NCBI GenBank assembly: GCA_014239775.1
Contig: JAAZYG010000027.1
Coordinates: 1-39,086 of the forward strand
Direction: 5' to 3'
Source: Candidatus Uhrbacteria bacterium
Lineage (GTDB): Bacteria > Patescibacteriota > Patescibacteriia > UBA9934 > GWF2-40-263
DNA length: 39,086 nt
Part shown: positions 17,180 through 24,127 of the stretch, piece after piece
Layout: the number at the start of each line of letters is the position of its first letter
Numbering within the stretch: the first letter of the stretch is position 1
Program-made: the position numbers and the translations under genes
The notes under the pieces: generated by a model
What the model was told of the DNA's origin: nothing
Seen by the model: the letters and a program-made list of their open reading frames with translations, nothing else
Databases searched by the model: none

Positions 17180-18153
17180 ATTAAATTTTTAATATACCTA
17201 ATATGTCTATACATCAAATATTGTACTGGCTTATGTGTATAATCATATGTTCCAGCATACTCAACATCTTCGCCACCAAAACCAAGTTTAAAACGAGTTA
17301 TACCTGCCCATTGATGATTTTTATCATTCTTGTCACAAACACCCCACCAATCATACCAATCAATACCCTTATACTTTGCGTCTTTAATTAAATACCAATG
17401 CAATAAATACGGTGCCATTAAATTTCTATTTAGATTAGATGACGCACCATGTAAATAAGTGCGCGTGCCACCAAAATCAATCATTATGTTTGCTGCCAAT
17501 ACCTGATCTTCAAAAGTAGCTGTTGCTAAAAACACATTACACTCCTCACTATTTAATTCACTTACCATTTTTTTATAATAATCTTTTTTGTGCAATCCAA
17601 AACCATCTCTTTTTGAAGTCTCTTCAAAAACATCCCAAACCAACTCAAAATCTACTGAAGATAAATTAACATGTACACCATTTTTTTCAGCAAGACGAAT
17701 ATTATATCTTGTTTTTTTATGCATGGATGCCATCAATTCATCTTCTGTTTTAGACAAATTTGTAATTATTGTCTTTGATGGCTGCACATGTGTTGTTTTA
17801 TAAAAACCAGGAAATTTAAGCTTGTTAGTAAAAGAATGATCGAATCTTACAAACCAATTATCCTTAATGATTAAATCTAAGATTTCTTTTACATAAGAAA
17901 ACCTCACACACACTGGACCACGTGGTACATAACAATAATCACCAAATAATTTCAGCTTTTTATGTACTATGTTTGAAATACCCCTCCACACACCATTCTT
18001 TTCAAAAATATACTGATCTACTGTATTACCTACCTTTGACTGAAACTCACCCCACTGCCATGAATTTAAAAACAGCCCAGAGCGTGGACCATTCTTTAAT
18101 AAAAATAAATTCCATTTATTTTTCGTTTTTGATTCTAATGGAATTTTCTGCAT
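17170..18153 (-). CDS. FemAB-family peptidyltransferase-like protein (GNAT fold)
   Basis: 327 residues. 'FLNSWQWGEFQSKVG' near the N-terminus, 'YVPRGPV', 'MHKKTRYNIRLAEKNGV' in the centre and 'DWYDWWGV' with 'GITRFKLGFGGEDVEYAG' near the end form the FemA/FemB/FemX pattern of two GNAT-like subdomains. These enzymes use aminoacyl-tRNA to add amino acids to peptidoglycan precursors or other lipid-linked substrates. The gene is the last of a ten-gene minus-strand operon and overlaps the preceding membrane-protein gene by 38 nt; no later start codon would keep the conserved N-terminus. The amino acid and acceptor are unknown. Confidence 0.88.
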   Translation of the reverse strand: MQKIPLESKTKNKWNLFLLKNGPRSGLFLNSWQWGEFQSKVGNTVDQYIFEKNGVWRGISNIVHKKLKLFGDYCYVPRGPVCVRFSYVKEILDLIIKDNWFVRFDHSFTNKLKFPGFYKTTHVQPSKTIITNLSKTEDELMASMHKKTRYNIRLAEKNGVHVNLSSVDFELVWDVFEETSKRDGFGLHKKDYYKKMVSELNSEECNVFLATATFEDQVLAANIMIDFGGTRTYLHGASSNLNRNLMAPYLLHWYLIKDAKYKGIDWYDWWGVCDKNDKNHQWAGITRFKLGFGGEDVEYAGTYDYTHKPVQYLMYRHIRYIKNLIKK

Positions 18154-18850
18154 ATAATTTTCTGTATTTCTCTCTTTCTGGCTTAGTCAACATGTCTAAC
18201 TCAACTAAAATATCAAATACCAACAACACACTCATCACACTAGCACACACAAGTACATTTGATACAATTCCCGGTTCTTTTGAGATTATAAATGATATTA
18301 AACTTAAAATAACAATAACAACCATTGATACCCATGTGTATGGTGAAATAGAAGAAGTAAGATGAGAAGAAATTTGCTGCCTATGAAATGCAGCCTCTCG
18401 TGTTACAGACAGCATTTCTTGAAAAACAATCTTATCGTGATCTGTCTTAAGATTTAATAAATACACAGCATGTGTTAGATCATGAAATTCTGGATGAGAT
18501 AATTCATATTTAACAAAATCATTCTCACTGACTGTGTGTAAATATAATATAACCTGATTTCTGATACTAGATTTTAGACTAACTGGAATACTCATACTTT
18601 CAATTAAATGTGTGATCCTTCTCATTCTAGAAAGCTCCATTGAAATACTTAAATCCAACAATTTATTACGCTCAATTGTTTTATGAATAAGAAAACCTGC
18701 CAAGAAAACAAAAATTATCCCCATTGTTTTTGGGCCCATTATCTCAGGCGGGGGTAACTTTAAAACAGGAGCATACATCCAAACAATATATCCAATTGAA
18801 AAAATTACCATTAATCTAATTATATGAATGAAACGAAAAGTTTGTGACAT
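18116..18850 (-). CDS. Predicted four-helix membrane protein of unknown family
   Basis: The ORF track starts at 18910, but the ATG at 18850 (MSQTFRF...) lies 1 nt after the ruvA stop (TAAtATG) and is the likely start, giving 244 residues. Two membrane helices near the N-terminus (about 12-28 and 43-60) are followed by a helical soluble region of about 110 residues ('ELSRMRRITHLIESMSIPV'), two more helices (about 173-212) and a charged tail. This layout resembles DUF4239/bestrophin-like proteins, but I cannot assign it with confidence. Its 3' end overlaps the femAB-like gene by 38 nt, so translation is probably coupled. Confidence 0.65.
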   Translation of the reverse strand: MSQTFRFIHIIRLMVIFSIGYIVWMYAPVLKLPPPEIMGPKTMGIIFVFLAGFLIHKTIERNKLLDLSISMELSRMRRITHLIESMSIPVSLKSSIRNQVILYLHTVSENDFVKYELSHPEFHDLTHAVYLLNLKTDHDKIVFQEMLSVTREAAFHRQQISSHLTSSISPYTWVSMVVIVILSLISFIISKEPGIVSNVLVCASVMSVLLVFDILVELDMLTKPEREKYRKLYAENSIRIKNEK

Positions 18851-18851
18851 A

Positions 18852-19397
18852 TTATCTTGAAATTTGCTTAAGTGCTTGACGTATATAATCCTCTGTAGAA
18901 TCAGCTTCAATTTTACTGATCATAAGTTCGGCATCTTTTTTAGAATAACCTAGACCAACCAATGCTTCAACGGCATCAGAATCCAATAATGACCCCTGAG
19001 GTTCATCAAAAATTACACCTTTTAATTCTAAAATTATTTTTTGTGCTGTCTTTTTACCGACACCAGGAACACTAGTTAAAAATGTAATATCACTTTCTGC
19101 TATTTTTAATTTTACATTATTTATATCTGATGCAAAAATTATTTTTTGTGCACCACGAGGACCAACACCAGACACTGTTATTAACTTCCAAAATAACTCC
19201 AGTGCCGACATAGAAGTAAACCCAAAAAATTCACGTTCATTGTCTCGTATAACTTCATGTGTATACAAAGTAATGTCACCACTCATTCCATGTGCCACAT
19301 CCTCAGCTAAAACTATTTTATAACCTATTCCATCTCTTTCTAGAATAATATAACCAACTCCATGATACACAACTGTTCCTTTTATTAATACAATCAT
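18852..19397 (-). CDS. ruvA: Holliday junction branch migration protein RuvA
   Basis: 181 residues, near the family's usual 190-200. Domain I is an OB fold ('IKGTVVYHGVGYIILERDGIGYKI'). Domain II has the two helix-hairpin-helix motifs 'VSGVGPRGAQKI' and 'VPGVGKKTAQKI', which bind the junction backbone. Domain III is a short UBA-like helical bundle ('DAVEALVGLGYSKKDAELMI') that contacts RuvB. RuvA forms tetramers on four-way junctions and loads the RuvB motor during recombination. ruvB and ruvC are not adjacent. The gene starts 2 nt after the HD-protein stop, within the minus-strand operon. Confidence 0.95.
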   Translation of the reverse strand: MIVLIKGTVVYHGVGYIILERDGIGYKIVLAEDVAHGMSGDITLYTHEVIRDNEREFFGFTSMSALELFWKLITVSGVGPRGAQKIIFASDINNVKLKIAESDITFLTSVPGVGKKTAQKIILELKGVIFDEPQGSLLDSDAVEALVGLGYSKKDAELMISKIEADSTEDYIRQALKQISR

Positions 19398-19399
19398 AC

Positions 19400-20614
19400 C
19401 TACTCACCTTTAACAAACATTTTTTTATAAAATTCACCTGATCGTTTTGCAATCTCTTTATCAATTTCCTTAGAAAACATTGGTATTTTTGATTCACCCA
19501 AAATACCACTATGTATACTTCTCAGTATAACACCAAACTCAGGACCAGGTTGCATATTTAATACGCTCATTAATCCGCGACCATCCAAACCAAACTCTCT
19601 AAATAAACAACCGATCCTTTTCTTTTTATTTAACTCCTTAATTTTATCTACTGCAACTCTCCTATCTGGCAAAAAATCATGCTCAGAAATAAATGAATTA
19701 ATAATAAGACTACTGTCATGATAAGAATCTTTTCCATTATACTTCAACGACCCACAAACCATATCAATAAATACAGAAGCCTGAAGTAAATCTATAAAAT
19801 CATCTGCATCATATTTTTTAGACCTTGCAATATGTATATATTTTCCAATCTTACTAGGTTTAACTTTTTTAAAATCAGACACAAATTCTGTATGATGACT
19901 TATCAAATTTTCTATAATAGAACAGTCCCTGTTTGACAGACCATAAAATTTTGTAAAACGCATTAACAAAGCAGAATATACAGGTGAATGAATCAACCTT
20001 CCGTGATTATGATAATGAACCTCTATTTGATACTTATAAAAAAACTTTTGCTGTTTTTGCCTATCAGTACCACTCTCAGTTGAAGCAAACTTTTTAAATA
20101 AATTAATATATTCGTTGCGCAATCTAGAACGAACTTGATGATCTTTTATTGGATCATACGTCAACTTCATCTGAAATCCCCTCTCTGCACCTAAAGACAT
20201 GTCAGGTGCATCAAATGTAACAGAAGCCCACTTTGCAGCATCATGACACAATATAAACACTTCAAATAATGCAATTTTTTCTTTTATTATTTCTTCCATT
20301 TCTTCAATCTCTCCATAATATCCTTTCATCCTTCTAAATTCTTCAATATCAATCAAATGAAGTTTTTCTTCTGATATAGCATATAAAACCATTAACATTT
20401 TTCTTAAATGATCCCTGAGAAAAGGTCCTTCACCGTGATAACGAATGTCTTGTGGTGTATTAAGAGCATCTAAAATTAAAGGCTCTGATAATGAAACTCT
20501 CTCTAAAATTGATTCAGCTTTTTTATATAACAAAACATCCTCATCAATACGCCTCATTGCTGCATCTAAAAATTCTGTATCCGACTTTTCATGCACTGAA
20601 TTATATCTCCACAT
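19400..20614 (-). CDS. HD-domain protein with CCA-adding-enzyme-like C-terminus
   Basis: 404 residues. Candidate HD metal ligands appear in order: H69 ('GPFLRDHLRK'), H124-D125 ('LCHDAAKWA'), H240/H241 ('LISHHTEF') and D284 ('SVFIDMVCG'). The C-terminal 'GLMSVLNMQPGPEFGVILRSI' (about 347-367) matches the 'PGPEiGriL' turn found after the HD domain in tRNA nucleotidyltransferases and related poly(A) polymerases. The nucleotidyltransferase head is absent: the N-terminus has no GS...DxD motif. It is probably a metal-dependent phosphohydrolase or RNA-binding derivative (inference). It starts 3 nt after the uridine-kinase-like gene and 2 nt before ruvA, so it is co-translated with them. Confidence 0.75.
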   Translation of the reverse strand: MWRYNSVHEKSDTEFLDAAMRRIDEDVLLYKKAESILERVSLSEPLILDALNTPQDIRYHGEGPFLRDHLRKMLMVLYAISEEKLHLIDIEEFRRMKGYYGEIEEMEEIIKEKIALFEVFILCHDAAKWASVTFDAPDMSLGAERGFQMKLTYDPIKDHQVRSRLRNEYINLFKKFASTESGTDRQKQQKFFYKYQIEVHYHNHGRLIHSPVYSALLMRFTKFYGLSNRDCSIIENLISHHTEFVSDFKKVKPSKIGKYIHIARSKKYDADDFIDLLQASVFIDMVCGSLKYNGKDSYHDSSLIINSFISEHDFLPDRRVAVDKIKELNKKKRIGCLFREFGLDGRGLMSVLNMQPGPEFGVILRSIHSGILGESKIPMFSKEIDKEIAKRSGEFYKKMFVKGE

Positions 20615-20617
20615 ATT

Positions 20618-21208
20618 TTAAACGGTTACACCTAAAAAATTATAAACAGCTGCATCAACAGCATTAGTAACATCTACAATTGAACCCATACCATCAATGA
20701 TACTATGTGCATGTTTTTTTAATGGAACAACATGCTCTCTATGCGCTGGTACAGCAACAGACCAATGATAATCGGTATTATAATTTGGTTGACGCTTCAA
20801 CCGTCGTTTAAGCGCAACATCTTCTGGTACATCTAACCAAAGTCTTAAATCAAACAAATTACGAATATTTTCATTTGAAAAAATATGTAGACCTTCTACA
20901 AATATTACAGGAGAAGGATTATATAAAACAGATCCTGTTCTGGAATTTTTACCTCTATTATAAATTGGTAAGAAAATAGAATTACCTCCTTTTAAATTCA
21001 ATAAAGCATCATACACTTCCTCCAAATACAAACTTTTAGGAAGGTCCCAATTTGGTAACCCACTCTCAAGTTTCGGACAATCTACTTCGGTTTTATAATA
21101 CGAATCAAACCTAAACCGCTTCACACCACCTTGTGCCTCCAAATGATCTGCTATTGTTGATTTACCTGCACCAGATATACCAGTTAATCCAATAAAAAAT
21201 GGCCTCAT
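20618..21208 (-). CDS. udk: Uridine kinase-like P-loop kinase
   Basis: 196 residues. Walker A is 'GLTGISGAGKSTIA' (residues 8-20). 'FRFDSYYKTEVDCPKL' and 'NWDLPKSLYLEE' match the uridine kinase/phosphoribulokinase nucleotide-acceptor region. 'PVIFVEGLHIFSN' is the Walker B-like strand, and 'RRLKRQPNYNTDY' supplies the lid arginines. Uridine kinase phosphorylates uridine and cytidine for pyrimidine salvage, useful in an organism that takes up nucleosides. The exact nucleoside or other acceptor is not proven. A 59-nt gap before it holds a weak -10 (TAAAAT, 9 nt before the ATG), so it may have an internal promoter. An HD-domain gene follows at 3 nt. Confidence 0.85.
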   Translation of the reverse strand: MRPFFIGLTGISGAGKSTIADHLEAQGGVKRFRFDSYYKTEVDCPKLESGLPNWDLPKSLYLEEVYDALLNLKGGNSIFLPIYNRGKNSRTGSVLYNPSPVIFVEGLHIFSNENIRNLFDLRLWLDVPEDVALKRRLKRQPNYNTDYHWSVAVPAHREHVVPLKKHAHSIIDGMGSIVDVTNAVDAAVYNFLGVTV

Positions 21209-21267
21209 ATTAAAGCCATTTTACATCAATCTAGTAATTTCTAAAAATAAGTTAAAGTTATTTCTAG

Positions 21268-21630
21268 TTATTCATGATTCTTACTTAACACAACTACGGT
21301 TGAACCCAACAATTCTCCTGGATTTGTTGAATCCCTAAATACTTCAACAAAATTTAATCCAGATAAATAATCGTGAACTGCAGCCCTTAAAACACCGGAA
21401 CCGCGCCCATGAATAATCTTTACACCTTGTATGCCACTCATAAATTGTTGATTTAAAAAACTATCCAACTCTCGTAATCCAGCATCTACATCACTAGCAC
21501 CGTGTAAATCAATCTCTGGCGAACCACCTATTTCAGCAGACAATAAAATAGACTCATTTAAATCAACAATTTCTGTTTTTTGATTTTCTAACCCCTCTTT
21601 ATATAATTGTTTTTTCCACGGTTTTGGCAT
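21268..21630 (-). CDS. Stand-alone Smr domain protein
   Basis: 120 residues, a short polar N-terminus then one Smr domain (about 37-115). It has the 'EIDLHG' motif (D41, H43) and 'IIHGRGSGVLR' (H74-R81), both characteristic of the MutS2 C-terminal Smr fold. Smr domains act as nicking or RNA-cleaving nucleases. Here there is no MutS2 ATPase part. It lies 2 nt after the acidic unknown gene, in the minus operon. The substrate (branched DNA, stalled-ribosome mRNA or other) cannot be decided from the sequence. Confidence 0.9.
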   Translation of the reverse strand: MPKPWKKQLYKEGLENQKTEIVDLNESILLSAEIGGSPEIDLHGASDVDAGLRELDSFLNQQFMSGIQGVKIIHGRGSGVLRAAVHDYLSGLNFVEVFRDSTNPGELLGSTVVVLSKNHE

Positions 21631-21632
21631 AA

Positions 21633-22283
21633 TTAAGCTGCTAGTTTTTGCTCAGAATTATCACTCGCCAAATTTTCAGCTTTATTTTTTAAATATCCAT
21701 ACAATAACCATTCTCTTATTAAATCCTGACTTTGCTCATGAGATGTCCATATTCCAGCTCTGTCCAACCAATTATCAAATTGTTCCACATTACCTCTTCT
21801 AACGAATTCCTTGGCCAACAACTCTTCATTAACACCATCAAATATACCATCTGGAACTAAATCTATAATTTGTTTTAATTCATTTTTTTCAATTCCAGAC
21901 AGCATCTTACTTGCCGCACGAGGATTATCAGACACTTTGTCTAGTTCAATTAATACATTTCTTAATAAAGAAATTTTTTCATTATCTGAAAGCTCTATTG
22001 TGTTCTTAGGAATATCAGAAATAACATCATGAACCTCTTTTAAAATAGATACAAACTCCTCATTATCCTCTAAATCAATATCTTCACCTGAATACTTAGG
22101 CTCATATGCCTCCAATAATTCATTGACCCCTTTGTCTGTATCTGAATCCCATTTTTTTTCTTCACCGCTTTTAAACCAACTTAAAACACCTTTAACAAAA
22201 CCTTCCTTTTTTTCCATTACATCACCATCCGAATCATCACTATGCTCATTTTCTGTATTATATCTACCTGTTTCTTTTAACAT
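21633..22283 (-). CDS. Acidic cytoplasmic protein of unknown function
   Basis: 216 residues, no recognised family, no signal peptide or membrane helix. The N-terminal third is highly charged and probably disordered (Asp/Glu/Ser/Lys). The remainder is predicted helical, with Leu/Ile heptad-like spacing ('NEELLAKEFVRRGNVEQFDNWLDRAGI'), and the C-terminus is Ala-rich. Its size and composition suggest a helical adaptor. It is wedged between the CNNM membrane protein and the Smr protein with 2-15 nt gaps, so it is co-expressed with both. Confidence 0.7.
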   Translation of the reverse strand: MLKETGRYNTENEHSDDSDGDVMEKKEGFVKGVLSWFKSGEEKKWDSDTDKGVNELLEAYEPKYSGEDIDLEDNEEFVSILKEVHDVISDIPKNTIELSDNEKISLLRNVLIELDKVSDNPRAASKMLSGIEKNELKQIIDLVPDGIFDGVNEELLAKEFVRRGNVEQFDNWLDRAGIWTSHEQSQDLIREWLLYGYLKNKAENLASDNSEQKLAA

Positions 22284-22298
22284 ATTTATATATTTTAA

Positions 22299-23258
22299 TT
22301 AACCATCATCCTCATCTAGGATATCACGACCTATAATTTCTTCAAGTACATCTTCCATTGTAACCAAACCAACAAATTTACCTCGTTTTTCTGTAACCAA
22401 CGCCATGTGAGCATGCGCTTTAATCATGTCATTTAACAAACTATCTAAACGTCTTTTTCGTGACACACGAACCAAATTATGAGTACGCATCAAATTTTTA
22501 ACTAATTTTCCTTCAGCCATACCAATCAAATCCTTTGCATATAAAATACCTACAATATTATCCTGATTTTTAGAATAAATTGGTATCCGTGTATAACATA
22601 TTTCACGAATCTCATACAACGTCTTTTGATCTAATACTGTACTTTTTGAAAGCATGTATACATCTTTTCTATTGGTCATTATCACATCCACATGCTTTTC
22701 TGAAAATGAAAGCGCGCCAAGCAATATCCTCTCTTCATCTCTATCTACTTCAGAACGAGGATCATCTTCATGCATGCGAATGATATGTTCTAATTCTCTT
22801 TTTGACCAAATAGTTCTCATCTCTTCTCCTAAAACCTTATCTAAAATCCATGCCATTGGTTTTGCTATTGGATAAAATAAGATAATTATAACCTCAACCA
22901 TCCACGCAGTTCTTGCACCCAACTCCAATGCATAACGTGCAAAAGCAGCTTGTGGAATAATCTCACCAAATACAACTATTAAACCTGTTGCAGCTATTGC
23001 TGCAAAAACTCCACCTGCAACATTACCTAACATTATTGAAATAATAGAATTTACTGCAACATTACCCAAAAGCAAACTGACCAATAATAAATTACCTCTA
23101 CTTCTTACTCTATAAACTTTCTCTGCCCTAATATCACCAAGTTCTTTTTTTCTTTCAAGCTCAGTTGTGTCTAAACTAAATAAACCAAGTGTGAGACCAG
23201 AAAATAAAGCTGAAAAAAATATTAATAAAAATAACCACAAATAAATAATTAAATTCAT
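22299..23258 (-). CDS. CNNM/DUF21 membrane protein with CBS pair (HlyC/CorC family)
   Basis: 319 residues. The N-terminal DUF21 (CNNM) domain has about four membrane helices ('LFSALFSGLTLGLFSLD', 'LLLGNVAVNSIISIML', 'GEIIPQAAF'), the last being the usual family signature. A cytosolic CBS pair follows ('YTRIPIYSKNQDNIVGILYAKDL' and 'HMALVTEKRGKFVGLVTMEDV'). The usual C-terminal CorC_HlyC transporter-associated domain is missing; the protein ends at 'DEDDG' just after CBS2. CNNM proteins are linked to Mg2+ efflux or homeostasis, and the CBS pair usually binds adenosine nucleotides. It is embedded in the minus operon. Confidence 0.93.
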   Translation of the reverse strand: MNLIIYLWLFLLIFFSALFSGLTLGLFSLDTTELERKKELGDIRAEKVYRVRSRGNLLLVSLLLGNVAVNSIISIMLGNVAGGVFAAIAATGLIVVFGEIIPQAAFARYALELGARTAWMVEVIIILFYPIAKPMAWILDKVLGEEMRTIWSKRELEHIIRMHEDDPRSEVDRDEERILLGALSFSEKHVDVIMTNRKDVYMLSKSTVLDQKTLYEIREICYTRIPIYSKNQDNIVGILYAKDLIGMAEGKLVKNLMRTHNLVRVSRKRRLDSLLNDMIKAHAHMALVTEKRGKFVGLVTMEDVLEEIIGRDILDEDDG

Positions 23259-23264
23259 ACATTA

Positions 23265-24122
23265 TTATAAAACTTCCTCAATTGCTTTTTTAACATCTTT
23301 TAAACTAACAGTTTTTTTACCTTTTTCATTTCTATACCCCCAATTACGATCTAATCCAAATGTAAAACCACCAAACTTTTCTAGTAAATGCAATGCGTGA
23401 TCTGACTCTTGTACATAAATCAAATGACGAGCTTTTTCAATTATTATTAATGGTGTTGGCTTACCTATCTCATCTACAACTATACGCGATAACCTGGGTC
23501 TAAGTTGTAAATCAGCCCCACTCTTCACAATAAAAAAATTATTCCATTTTATTCTACGTTCCCATGACCTGTGTGCTGACTTTTGTTTATTAAGTTCTGT
23601 GCTTTTATTTTTCAATGGTGCAATCAGATCATCGTGATACGTTAAAACTTTTTTTACTTCAGACTTTATATAACCCTCATCAAATAAAGCCCAAACATAA
23701 CCTCTGTCCATAATAGCTATTCCACGAACCAAAAATGGATCAAAACCAAGTTTAATTAATTTTGTATCTGATAATTTAAATAATTGAATAAACTGCTCTA
23801 AAGAAGAACCCAGCATCTTGCCAGTCTTTGCATCATGCGCTCTATCTAATCCAGTATAATGATGATGATCAATTATTATTAATTCTGAAGTTATTTTTTT
23901 TAGCCGTGCCTCCATCTTTAACCCAGGCATTTCAACCACAATAACAGTTTTATATTTTTTATGCCTGATTTCTTTTGCAAAATCTCTTCCTTTATCTAAT
24001 GATGCACCGTGGGTTTGTCTGGATTTAATAGTATGTAAACCTATTTTATCTGCAATCTGAGAAATTAAAATAGCCTCAGCGTCGTTTGGTGGAATAATTA
24101 AGACAGTTGAGGCTATTTTCAT
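23265..24122 (-). CDS. DHH-like phosphoesterase family protein
   Basis: 285 residues. The central 'LIIIDHHHYTGLDRA' (D85-H86-H87) is the DHH-type metal motif. An N-terminal 'PPNDAEAI' could give the first aspartate, and 'IAIMDRGYVWALFDEG' a later one. DHH proteins include RecJ, oligoribonuclease (Nrn) and cyclic-di-nucleotide phosphodiesterases, but the C-terminal part ('PLIIIEKARHLIYVQES', 'FTFGLDRNWGYRN') does not clearly match DHHA1, so the activity is open. It follows ileS by 5 nt and precedes the CNNM gene by 6 nt. Confidence 0.65.
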   Translation of the reverse strand: MKIASTVLIIPPNDAEAILISQIADKIGLHTIKSRQTHGASLDKGRDFAKEIRHKKYKTVIVVEMPGLKMEARLKKITSELIIIDHHHYTGLDRAHDAKTGKMLGSSLEQFIQLFKLSDTKLIKLGFDPFLVRGIAIMDRGYVWALFDEGYIKSEVKKVLTYHDDLIAPLKNKSTELNKQKSAHRSWERRIKWNNFFIVKSGADLQLRPRLSRIVVDEIGKPTPLIIIEKARHLIYVQESDHALHLLEKFGGFTFGLDRNWGYRNEKGKKTVSLKDVKKAIEEVL

Positions 24123-24127
24123 ATATT

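Noticed and set aside
18851-18910. N-terminal extension of the membrane protein in the ORF track
   Set aside because: It lies inside ruvA; the ATG one nt after the ruvA stop is the natural coupled start.
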